A stretch of 11,197 bases of DNA, taken from the NCBI GenBank assembly GCA_947628025.1, contig CANQYH010000083.1:1-11197 (forward strand), read 5' to 3'. Shown piece by piece: positions 1 to 6,619 of this stretch. The stretch comes from an uncultured Lachnospiraceae bacterium (GTDB taxonomy: Bacteria; Bacillota; Clostridia; Lachnospirales; Lachnospiraceae). The notes below the pieces were generated by a model. The model worked only from the letters and a program-made list of their open reading frames with translations, searched no databases and was not told the origin of the DNA. Position 1 is the first letter of the stretch. The number at the start of each line of letters is the position of its first letter. The translations under genes were made by a program, and so were the position numbers.

Positions 1-32
1 ACGGAGAGAAAATTTATATAAAAGAAGCAAGA

Positions 33-56
33 AAACCCAGAAAAATCAATGGGTTT
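33..56. promoter_or_regulatory. Small inverted repeat upstream of the AlbA-domain gene
   Basis: AAACCCA (33-39) and TGGGTTT (50-56) form a 7-bp perfect inverted repeat with a 10-base gap, 53 bases before the start codon. No T-run follows on the plus strand, so it is a poor terminator; an operator or leader hairpin is equally possible. The window begins too close to it to see the promoter: a TATA-rich stretch near 14-21 could be a -10, but its -35 would lie at or beyond the edge. Confidence 0.3.
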
Positions 57-108
57 GGCAATTTAACAATTGCCTATTGATGAGAGATACAAGGAGAGAA
101 GCGCAGTA

Positions 109-1557
109 ATGGAAAACCTGGACAAACTTGTGCGCCAGCTTTGCACATATCCGGATGAAACGCCGTGGCTTGAATTTAAGCACAATAATTATGAACCGGA
201 AATGATTGGCGAGGATATTAGCGCGCTTGCCAATGGCGCAACATTAGATGAAAAGAGCTGTGCATATTTTATTTGGGGCATTAAAGACGGAACTCACGAA
301 ATTGTGGGCACAAATTACAACCTTCAAAATCTAAAAAAGGGAAATGAAGAGCTGGAGAATTGGCTCCGTAGACTGTTGTCAAAAAATGCTGACTTTGAAT
401 ATCATACGTTAGAAATGGACAATGTAATTGTGGGGGTGATGATCATCCAATGTGCAATCAGTCAACCTGTTACATTTCAAAAAGCGGAGTATATTCGTGT
501 GGGCAGTTATACGAAGCGCTTGTTGGAGTATCCGGCTTTGCAGTCTAAGCTGTGGGGGAGGCTCCATAACCGCAATTTTGAAGAACAGCCTGCTGCGCAG
601 AATTTAGACCTGCCCACTGCCTTGCGTATGCTGGATTATAACGTCTATTTTGATTTAATAGAAATACCGCAGCCCGCTTCAGCTGACAATATCGCGCATT
701 ATATGCTGGAGGAGGGAGTCCTGTTGCGGCAGGATAATGGCATGTATGCAGTTACCAACATGGGAGCAATTCTGTTTGCAAAGCGTCTTGCCGATTTTCC
801 TAAACTGTCCAGAAAAGCCATTCGGGTGGTTCAATTTAAAGGAAACAACCGGTTGAAGATGCTTAAGGAAGATATAGGCGGGAAAGGATATGCTGTCGGA
901 TTTGAAGGAATCATCAAGTATATTGAGGCATTGATTCCAACGCAGGAGATCATTACGGATGCCCTTAGAGAAAAGCGCTCTGCCTATCCTATGCTTGCTA
1001 TCAGAGAGGCCGTTGCCAACGCTTTGATCCATCAGGATTTTTCTGTATCTGGAACAGGGCCGACGGTAGAACTTTTTAATAATCGACTGGAAATTACAAA
1101 CTCTGGTATTCCTTTAGTGGATATAAGGCGCATAGTTGATAATCCTCCCAAATCGCGGAACGAAAGACTTGCTTCTTTAATGCGACGGTTAAGAATGTGC
1201 GAGGAATTGGGAACAGGATGGGATAAAATCGTTATTTCCTGTGAACTTCAGCAACTACCTACGCCTCGCATCGAATTATATGAGGAAAGCACAAGAGTTA
1301 CTATCTTCTCTGAGGTTCCATTTGCTGGTATATCGTTAGAGGATAAGCTTTGGGCCTGCTATATGCATGCTTGTATTTTGCATGTTCAGGGAGAACAACT
1401 TACAAATACCTCTCTTCGCGGCAGATTTGGAGTACCGCAGTCTTCCTCGGGAAGTATATCGCGATTAATCAAGGAAGCAGTAAGGGCAAACCTCATAAAG
1501 CCGCTTGACCCTGCAACGTCAAATAAGTATATGAAGTATGTCCCGTTTTGGGCGTAA
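109..1557 (+). CDS. AlbA_2 (Schlafen-type) / HATPase_c_4 protein, putative nucleic-acid-binding ATPase or regulator
   Basis: This 482-residue protein has the layout of COG2865-type proteins, often labelled 'RecG-like' or 'divergent AAA-4' although they are not RecG helicases. The N-terminal AlbA_2/Schlafen domain spans about residues 10-130, with the hallmark WLEFK (E22, K24), a DISALANG segment and a WGIKDG strand. A GHKL-type HATPase_c_4 domain follows at about 295-385, with REAVANALIHQDF (E300, N304), the NSGIP glycine turn, and SRN...EELGTGWDKI near its end. A winged-helix-like tail ends in YVPFWA, so the protein looks complete. I chose the ATG at 109, preceded by AAGGAG 12 bases upstream; a TTG at 70 would add 13 residues with no better ribosome site. 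Biochemical role is unknown; members are described as transcriptional regulators or as accessory and defence-associated genes. The gene is much more AT-rich than its right-hand neighbours, which suggests transfer. Confidence 0.85.
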   Translation: MENLDKLVRQLCTYPDETPWLEFKHNNYEPEMIGEDISALANGATLDEKSCAYFIWGIKDGTHEIVGTNYNLQNLKKGNEELENWLRRLLSKNADFEYHTLEMDNVIVGVMIIQCAISQPVTFQKAEYIRVGSYTKRLLEYPALQSKLWGRLHNRNFEEQPAAQNLDLPTALRMLDYNVYFDLIEIPQPASADNIAHYMLEEGVLLRQDNGMYAVTNMGAILFAKRLADFPKLSRKAIRVVQFKGNNRLKMLKEDIGGKGYAVGFEGIIKYIEALIPTQEIITDALREKRSAYPMLAIREAVANALIHQDFSVSGTGPTVELFNNRLEITNSGIPLVDIRRIVDNPPKSRNERLASLMRRLRMCEELGTGWDKIVISCELQQLPTPRIELYEESTRVTIFSEVPFAGISLEDKLWACYMHACILHVQGEQLTNTSLRGRFGVPQSSSGSISRLIKEAVRANLIKPLDPATSNKYMKYVPFWA

Positions 1558-1690
1558 TCTTATTTGCTGGTCATTTGCTGATGCGGATTTTTAACTGCGA
1601 AAAGTAGGCAAAAAACACAAGATCTTGTGGATATCAGAGAGAAAAAGGCCATATTCGGTTAAAATCTTATTTGCCGGTCATTTGCCGGTA
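1556..1690. repeat. Pair of 28-base direct repeats, 107 bases apart
   Basis: Copy 1 (1556-1583) and copy 2 (1663-1690) match at 24 of 28 positions; both begin AATCTTATTTGC and contain GGTCATTTGC. Copy 1 overlaps the stop codon of the AlbA-domain gene. Each copy also holds an internal 11-base direct repeat (TTTGCCGGTCA then TTTGCCGGTAA in copy 2). Copy 2 is bracketed by ATCTTA and TAAGAT, giving a partial dyad at 1664-1694. The 107-base period and only two copies exclude a CRISPR. Possible origins are a tandem duplication at an insertion border or a pair of protein-binding sites. Confidence 0.6.
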
Positions 1691-1710
1691 AGATAACGCC
1701 CATTGTTGAA

Positions 1711-1836
1711 ATGTTGGATGAGGTTTGTCTTCTAAATGGAAATAATTCTTTCATCATAACAGTTTACGGAAGAAAAATAGCCATGCCCACCCTTGATTGG
1801 AAGCTGCCCGGCGGCTCCGTTTTGCCCGTGATCTGA
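1711..1836 (+). other. Short open frame, possible gene remnant at island edge
   Basis: A 41-codon frame starts with ATG at 1711 (MLDEVCLLNG... to ...GSVLPVI). The same frame is open upstream to 1663, exactly where the second direct repeat begins. No ribosome binding site is visible before the ATG, and I do not recognise the peptide. It may be the 3' end of a gene cut by recombination, or chance. It is recorded because it is the only sense-strand open frame between the AlbA-domain gene and the GH3 gene, and it sits where base composition changes from AT-rich to GC-rich. Confidence 0.2.
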
Positions 1837-1864
1837 TAGGATATGGAACGGCCGGAGCAACAGG

Positions 1865-1993
1865 CTAAAAGCGCACAGGCCGGAGCGGCCGCCCTATTCT
1901 GTTTTCAAAGCGTTGCTGCGGGTCGTCGGGTTCAGCCGTCGTCATGACCAGCGAAACCGTCAGTACCGCCATCCATTTTTTGTTTCTTTTCAT
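1865..1993 (-). pseudogene. Truncated gene start: signal-peptide-like 42-residue stub
   Basis: Read on the minus strand from ATG at 1993, the frame encodes MKRNKKWMAVLTVSLVMTTA followed by 22 charged or Pro/Arg-rich residues, stopping at 1865. The first 20 residues have the classic signal-peptide layout: a basic n-region (KRNKKW), a hydrophobic core (MAVLTVSLVM) and small residues. The part after it does not resemble a mature exported protein. A purine-rich GAGACGAGAGG stretch abuts the ATG, and a near-consensus promoter lies about 70 bases upstream. I infer that a secreted-protein gene has lost everything after its signal peptide by deletion or frameshift. A genuine small exported peptide is less likely but possible. 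A TTG start at 2062 would lie at the transcription start and is rejected. Confidence 0.4.
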
Positions 1994-2064
1994 CCTCTCG
2001 TCTCTTTTCTTTTCCCGGACTTTTCCAGATCGTCTGGCTTTTAAAATATAAGCCGATCGCAAAA

Positions 2065-2094
2065 ATTATATATTCTGCCGCAAAAGAGTGTCAA
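2065..2094 (-). promoter_or_regulatory. Near-consensus sigma-A promoter, minus strand
   Basis: On the minus strand, TTGACA (2094-2089) is followed by an 18-base spacer and TATAAT (2070-2065). Both hexamers match consensus fully. Expected transcription start is about 2058, some 65 bases before the signal-peptide stub. It points away from the GH3 gene. Confidence 0.7.
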
Positions 2095-2221
2095 TAGGTC
2101 AGCGAATATTTTTGGAAGAAGAAAGGCAAGGCGGCGTGCATATTTCGCGGAGATTTTCCTTATTTAGTGGACAAAACCGGTAAAATCTTTTTGAAATGTA
2201 CGGAAATTAATGGATATCCGC
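2095..2221. other. Intergenic spacer between divergent promoters
   Basis: I see no coding frame, RNA gene or clear repeat here. It separates the minus-strand stub promoter from the GH3 promoter and contains several A/T tracts, which could act as binding or UP-type sequence for either promoter. Confidence 0.5.
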
Positions 2222-2252
2222 CCTAGAAAAACCGTTTTTTCTAAGGTATAAT
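2222..2252 (+). promoter_or_regulatory. GH3 gene promoter overlapped by a dyad operator
   Basis: TATAAT at 2247-2252 is a perfect -10. Seventeen bases upstream, TAGAAA (2224-2229) matches 4 of 6 bases of the -35. The -35 is embedded in an inverted repeat: TAGAAAAA (2224-2231) and TTTTTCTA (2236-2243), extended by CC/GG across one bulged base. A weak -35 lying inside a palindrome is the usual geometry of a repressor site, here fitting sugar-responsive control. No specific regulator can be named. Confidence 0.55.
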
Positions 2253-2317
2253 GGAAAAACGTATGCCGGATCCGGTCTTATGAGCGGTATCCTGCGAAAA
2301 CTGGCGAAACGGTTGCT

Positions 2318-2340
2318 CCCGGGATATCCGGGTGAGGAGG
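2318..2340 (+). promoter_or_regulatory. Hairpin next to a strong ribosome binding site
   Basis: CCCGG (2318-2322) pairs with CCGGG (2328-2332) across a 5-base loop. AGGAGG (2335-2340) follows and lies six bases before the ATG at 2347. This site fixes the GH3 start at 2347 rather than at the GTG at 2332, which would place the Shine-Dalgarno inside the coding region. The hairpin leaves the ribosome site free, so it may stabilise the leader or limit 5' pairing. Confidence 0.6.
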
Positions 2341-2346
2341 TTACGT

Positions 2347-4929
2347 ATGAAATTGAGAAAACGCGGACTGGTGGGCCAGACCACCCAGGAAGTAACGGAG
2401 CGTGAGACAGAGCATCGGAAGCTGGCGCGGCGGGCGGCGGCCGAGGGGTTCGTGCTGCTGAAAAACGAGGGCGGGTTCCTGCCCCTGCCGAAAGGGAGCC
2501 GGATCGGATTGTACGGAGCGGGAGCCGTGAAGACCGTCAAGGGCGGCACCGGTTCCGGCGATGTCAATGAGCGGGATTGCGTGAGCATTTATCAGGGCAT
2601 GGTGAACGCGGGGTATGAGGTGACCAGCGAGGCGTGGCTGAAAGAATATGAAGCGGTTTATTTGCAGGCCCGGCTGGAGTGGAGGGATGCGATCATCCGC
2701 AAGGCGAAAGAGAACCAGTGGGGCTTTTTCCGAGCCTATTCCCGGACGCCGTTTCAGGTCCCCTGCGGCCCGGCCATCGACGAGACGAAAGCGGGCGGCG
2801 ACGGGGCGGACACGGCGGTCTTTGTCCTCAGCCGCGTAGCCGGTGAAAACGCGGACCGCCATGATACGGAGGGGGACTATTATATTTCGGCGGAGGAAAA
2901 GGCGCTGCTGGCGCAGATCGCCTCCTGCTACGAGAATATCCTGCTGGTGATCAATACGGGCGGGCTGGTGGACCTGGCGTTTGCGGATGAATTTCCGGGC
3001 ATCCGGGCCATATTGCAGTTCATGCAGGCGGGGCAGGAGGGCGGAAACGCGTTCGCGGATGTGATCTCCGGAGCGGTGACGCCGTCCGGCAAGCTGGCGG
3101 ATACCTGGACGCTGGATTACGGCGACTACCCGAACGCGTCCTATTTCAGCTTTAAGAGCAGGGACGTGTTCAAGGAGGAATACAAAGAGGGCATTTACGT
3201 GGGATACCGGTATTTCGATACCTTTGACGTGCCGGTGCGCTACGGTTTCGGCTACGGACTTTCGTATACGGAATTTACGGTAAAGACGGCCGGCATTTCG
3301 GTTACAGGACTGGGGACGGACAGGCCTGCGGTGACGGTGGAAGCGGAAGTCAGGAATACCGGTTCCGTCTATGCGGGAAAGGAGGTCGTGCAGATCTACG
3401 TATCCTGTCCGCAGGGCAGACTGGCGAAAGAATACCGCCGTCTGGCCGGTTTCGGGAAAACGGATCTGCTGGAGCCGGGCGAGGCGCAGACGCTGACGGT
3501 TACTTTCGCGCTGGAACAGCTGGCTTCCTATTCGGAGGAAGAGGCGGCCTGGATCCTGGAGGCGGGCCGCTATGGGATCTGGGTAGGCGGTTCGCTGGAG
3601 GGAGCGGAGCTTGCGGGCTCTCTGCGGTTGGACGCGGACGCGGTCTTAACGCGGTGCGGTCATATCTGTGCCCGGAGAGAGCCGCTGGAGGAGCTGCGCC
3701 CGGATGAGCGGAAGCTGAAAGAGAAAGAAGCGGCATGGCTGGCGCAGGCGGAAAAACTGCCGGCCGTCGATATAAAAGCGGCGTGTCTGCCGGAGCGGAC
3801 CGTGGTTTATGCGGGTACCCCGGATGTTCTGCCGGGGCGGGCCGGAGAGATCACGGAGAGCCTTTCCGTGGATCAGCTGATCGCGCTGGCGACCGGCGAT
3901 ATCACCAGGGCCCAGGGGAGCGAATTGGGTTCCGCAGGCCAGACCGTGCCGGGCGCGGCGGCGGAGACGGTCAGCGCGGCGGCGGACGCTCCCTGGGAAG
4001 TGGCCAGCATCGTGCTGGCGGACGGACCGGCGGGACTGCGGCTGAACCGGGTCTACCGTGTGAAAGACGGCGCGATCGTCAAGGGAAGCCTGGGAGAGGC
4101 ATTCGAGGGAGGATTTTTCGCGGCGGAGAAAAAAGAAGAGGGGACGCCGTATTACCAGTACTGCACGGCGATCCCGGTAGGGACGCTGCTGGCGCAGACC
4201 TGGGACATGGAACTGGTGAAAGAGATCGGCGTCATGATCGGTCATGAGATGGAGCTGTTCGAGGTGACGCTGTGGCTGGCGCCGGGCATGAACATCCACC
4301 GGAACCCTCTCTGCGGCAGAAATTTCGAGTATTATTCCGAAGATCCGCTGCTGTCCGGCATCATGGCGTCGGCCGTCACGCTGGGGGTACAGAGTGTGCC
4401 GGGCTGCGGGACGACGGTCAAGCATTTCGCCTGCAATAACCAGGAAGACAACCGCAAGGGCTCGGATTCCGTCCTGTCGGAGCGGACGCTGCGGGAGATC
4501 TATCTGAAAGGGTTCGAGATCGCCGTGAAAAATTCCCAGCCCATGAGCATTATGACTTCCTACAATCTGGTGAACGGCGTTCACGCGGCTAACAGCTATG
4601 ATCTCTGTACGAAAGCCGCCAGGGACGAATGGGGCTTTGCCGGGACGATCATGACCGACTGGACGACGACTACTTCCTCGACGGCGGGCGAATGTACCGC
4701 GGCCGGGTGCCTGCGGGCCGGCAACGATATCGTCATGCCGGGCGCGGTATCCGATCACGCGAACATCCGGGAGGAGCTGGCGCAGGGGACGTTGGATCTT
4801 GGGGAGGTAAAACGCTGTGTCCGCAATACGGTAAACGTCATCCTGCAGTCCAATCAGTACGAGGGCGCGGTCAGTTATTCGGACCAGTTTGACGGTCTGG
4901 ATACGTACCTGGTTGTGCAAAAAGCATGA
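2347..4929 (+). CDS. Glycoside hydrolase family 3 (beta-glucosidase type) with swapped domain order
   Basis: An 860-residue cytoplasmic enzyme (no signal peptide) expected to hydrolyse beta-linked glycosides from the non-reducing end. The usual GH3 order is reversed. The C-type alpha/beta domain comes first (about 15-320), with SRVAGENADR, where E167 is the likely acid/base, and GFGYGLSYTEF. A fibronectin-III-like domain follows (about 335-420, NTGSVYAGKEVVQIYV). The TIM-barrel catalytic domain is last (about 505-835), with LADGPAGL (D559), GRNFEYYSEDP (R658), KHFACNNQE (K692-H693) and IMTDW, where D771 is the likely nucleophile. This order is known from beta-glucosidases of Ruminococcus albus and Butyrivibrio fibrisolvens. 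Exact sugar specificity cannot be read from sequence. The gene stands alone with its own promoter. An Ala-rich stretch at about 537-550, just before the LADGPAGL motif, looks loosely conserved. Confidence 0.93.
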   Translation: MKLRKRGLVGQTTQEVTERETEHRKLARRAAAEGFVLLKNEGGFLPLPKGSRIGLYGAGAVKTVKGGTGSGDVNERDCVSIYQGMVNAGYEVTSEAWLKEYEAVYLQARLEWRDAIIRKAKENQWGFFRAYSRTPFQVPCGPAIDETKAGGDGADTAVFVLSRVAGENADRHDTEGDYYISAEEKALLAQIASCYENILLVINTGGLVDLAFADEFPGIRAILQFMQAGQEGGNAFADVISGAVTPSGKLADTWTLDYGDYPNASYFSFKSRDVFKEEYKEGIYVGYRYFDTFDVPVRYGFGYGLSYTEFTVKTAGISVTGLGTDRPAVTVEAEVRNTGSVYAGKEVVQIYVSCPQGRLAKEYRRLAGFGKTDLLEPGEAQTLTVTFALEQLASYSEEEAAWILEAGRYGIWVGGSLEGAELAGSLRLDADAVLTRCGHICARREPLEELRPDERKLKEKEAAWLAQAEKLPAVDIKAACLPERTVVYAGTPDVLPGRAGEITESLSVDQLIALATGDITRAQGSELGSAGQTVPGAAAETVSAAADAPWEVASIVLADGPAGLRLNRVYRVKDGAIVKGSLGEAFEGGFFAAEKKEEGTPYYQYCTAIPVGTLLAQTWDMELVKEIGVMIGHEMELFEVTLWLAPGMNIHRNPLCGRNFEYYSEDPLLSGIMASAVTLGVQSVPGCGTTVKHFACNNQEDNRKGSDSVLSERTLREIYLKGFEIAVKNSQPMSIMTSYNLVNGVHAANSYDLCTKAARDEWGFAGTIMTDWTTTTSSTAGECTAAGCLRAGNDIVMPGAVSDHANIREELAQGTLDLGEVKRCVRNTVNVILQSNQYEGAVSYSDQFDGLDTYLVVQKA

Positions 4930-4945
4930 AATTGTTAGGGAAAAA

Positions 4946-4999
4946 GCGATAATTTCATTTCATAAAATGTTTAGAATCATTTTATAAACACGCTATCGC
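4946..4999. promoter_or_regulatory. Nested dyad upstream of and overlapping the kinase promoter
   Basis: The inner inverted repeat is ATAAAATG (4962-4969) and CATTTTAT (4978-4985) with an 8-base centre. The outer repeat, GCGATA (4946-4951) and TATCGC (4994-4999), has almost the same centre (4972.5 against 4973.5). The right arms overlap the -35 and spacer of the histidine-kinase promoter. It could be a regulator-binding site, perhaps for the response regulator itself, or an AT-rich terminator for the GH3 gene; the lack of a T-run argues against the latter. Confidence 0.45.
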
Positions 5000-5013
5000 A
5001 AATGTGTTATACT
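4985..5013 (+). promoter_or_regulatory. Promoter of the two-component operon
   Basis: TAAACA (4985-4990, 4 of 6 to the -35 consensus), a 17-base spacer and TATACT (5008-5013, 5 of 6) make a plausible sigma-A promoter. Transcription would start near 5020, leaving a leader of about 94 bases before the kinase ATG. Confidence 0.6.
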
Positions 5014-5030
5014 ACTAACTATAAGAAAAT

Positions 5031-5060
5031 GTACCGTGGTCCGCGGGGTACGGCCGGTAC
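5031..5060 (+). other. GC-rich leader hairpin of the two-component operon
   Basis: GTACCG (5031-5036) pairs with CGGTAC (5055-5060). GGTAC also occurs at 5047-5051, so alternative pairings are possible. It sits about 10 bases after the predicted transcription start. Role unknown; it may only protect the 5' end. Confidence 0.3.
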
Positions 5061-5113
5061 GTTTGGAAAGACGGAGGCGGAGGAGAAGCTGCCGGAGGGG
5101 AGAGGGGTTTAGC

Positions 5114-6619
5114 ATGAAGATAAGGACTCGGCTGGCGATCGCGTTTATTTTGATCACAGTGGGGCCCTTATGTCTGTTTTATCTGGCGTTTATGGTGCTG
5201 ACCAATTACCAGATCGCGGAATTCAGCCGCGTCTATGGCCTGACGGAGCAGCTGGATATCCTGGCCAGCAATCCGGTACAGGTCTTTAACCGGCTGACCC
5301 GCAGCAACCAGAAAGAGATCCAGAATACGCTGAAAGAAAACGCGGATGTGTTCCTGGACCCGGAATACCAGGAAGAGGTCAATGAGAAGCTGAACAGCAA
5401 GTACGCCTATCTGATCGTGCGCAGGGGCGAGGAGATCCTTTACAATGGCCTCGCCATCGGCGGCGAGGATCTGTCGGGGACGCTCCCTGAATTCGGCAGT
5501 CCCGACGAGGCCATGGAGGGCAGCATCTATCTGGACGGCGACACCCAGCATCTGATCAAGCAGGAGGATTTTTATTTCGGCGACGGCGCGGAGGGGAGCG
5601 TTTTTATCGTTTCCGGCTTTACGGGATACCTGCCGGAGATGAAATCTCTGATGCGAGAGATCATTTTCTCCGGTGTCATGATCCTGGTGATCGTGGCCGT
5701 GATCCTGGTCATATGGGTGTACCAGTCGATTCTGAAGCCTTTGAGTCAGCTCCAGAAAGCGACGAACGAGATCAAGAACGGCAACCTGGACTTTACGATG
5801 GAGTTCGACAGCGACGACGAGATCGGCAAGCTGTGCCAGGATTTTGAGGAGATGCGGGTCCGGCTGAAAGAATCCACCGAGCAGAAGATGCAGTACGACG
5901 AGGAGAGCAAGGCGCTGCTGCTGAACATTTCCCACGATCTGAAGACACCCGTGACGGCCATCAAAGGCTACGCGGAGGGCATCCTGGACGGCGTGGCCTC
6001 GTCGCCGGAGCGTCTGGACAAATATATCCGCACGATCTACAACAAGGCCAACGATGTGGACCATCTGGTGGATGAGCTGACTTTTTATTCGAAGATCGAC
6101 AGCAATAAGATCCCTTATACGTTTTCCAAGATCAATGTGGCAAACTATTTTCGGGACTGTGTGGAAGAGGTAGGGCTGGAGCTGGATACGAACAATATCG
6201 AGCTGGGGTATTTCAATTATGTGGACGAGGACGTGGTAGTCATCGCCGACGCGGAGCAGATGAAGCGCGTGATCAGCAATATCATCAGCAATTCGGTGAA
6301 ATACCTGGACAAAAAGAAAGGTCTTATCAATATTCGCATTAAGGACGTGGGGGATTTTATCGAGGTTGAGATCGAGGACAATGGCCGCGGGATCTCGCCC
6401 CACGACCTGCCGAATATCTTCGACCGGTTCTACCGGGCCGACGAGTCGCGCAATACTTCCAAGGGCGGCAGCGGCATCGGCCTGTCCATCGTGCGCAAGA
6501 TCATCGAGGACCACGGGGGAAAGATCTGGGCCACCAGCAAAGAAGGCATCGGTACGGAGATCCATTTTGTACTGAGAAAATATCAGGAGGCGAGCCATGA
6601 AGAGAATACTGCTGATTGA
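5114..6619 (+). CDS. Membrane sensor histidine kinase (HAMP, HisKA, HATPase)
   Basis: A 501-residue orthodox sensor kinase. Transmembrane segment 1 is at about 7-30 (LAIAFILITVGPLCLFYLAF). An extracytoplasmic sensor region at about 32-180 has no motif I recognise. Transmembrane segment 2 (about 183-205) is followed by HAMP (206-258). The HisKA helix carries NISHDLKTPV with phospho-acceptor H274. The ATPase domain has the N-box NIISN (N389, N393), G1 box DNGRG (D422), FDRFYRAD and G2 box GGSGIGL. I start at ATG 5114, behind GGAGGGGAGAGGGG; the same frame runs upstream to 5036 but that part is Arg-rich 5' UTR. Its last 23 bases overlap the response regulator gene, so the two are translationally coupled and almost certainly partners. 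The ligand is unknown. Confidence 0.93.
   Translation: MKIRTRLAIAFILITVGPLCLFYLAFMVLTNYQIAEFSRVYGLTEQLDILASNPVQVFNRLTRSNQKEIQNTLKENADVFLDPEYQEEVNEKLNSKYAYLIVRRGEEILYNGLAIGGEDLSGTLPEFGSPDEAMEGSIYLDGDTQHLIKQEDFYFGDGAEGSVFIVSGFTGYLPEMKSLMREIIFSGVMILVIVAVILVIWVYQSILKPLSQLQKATNEIKNGNLDFTMEFDSDDEIGKLCQDFEEMRVRLKESTEQKMQYDEESKALLLNISHDLKTPVTAIKGYAEGILDGVASSPERLDKYIRTIYNKANDVDHLVDELTFYSKIDSNKIPYTFSKINVANYFRDCVEEVGLELDTNNIELGYFNYVDEDVVVIADAEQMKRVISNIISNSVKYLDKKKGLINIRIKDVGDFIEVEIEDNGRGISPHDLPNIFDRFYRADESRNTSKGGSGIGLSIVRKIIEDHGGKIWATSKEGIGTEIHFVLRKYQEASHEENTAD

Noticed and set aside
70..108. TTG start for the AlbA-domain gene
   Set aside because: It adds 13 residues without a better ribosome site; the ATG at 109 starts just before the conserved N-terminal helix.
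1556..1690. CRISPR-like direct repeats
   Set aside because: There are only two copies, 107 bases apart and not identical, with no further units and no cas genes.
3646..4920. 424-codon minus-strand frame opposite the GH3 gene, and the 488-codon frame opposite the kinase (5168-6634)
   Set aside because: Both lie wholly within well-supported genes, have Arg/His/Asp/Gln-biased composition typical of antisense frames in GC-rich DNA, and show no ribosome site or motif.
4946..4999. Intrinsic terminator for the GH3 gene
   Set aside because: The stem is AT-rich and no T-run follows; the position over the next promoter fits an operator better. Where GH3 transcription ends remains unclear.
5036..5113. 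N-terminal extension of the histidine kinase starting at 5036
   Set aside because: The extension is Arg-rich, has no ribosome site, and precedes a textbook start (ATG 5114 with a strong purine-rich site, then basic residues and a transmembrane helix).
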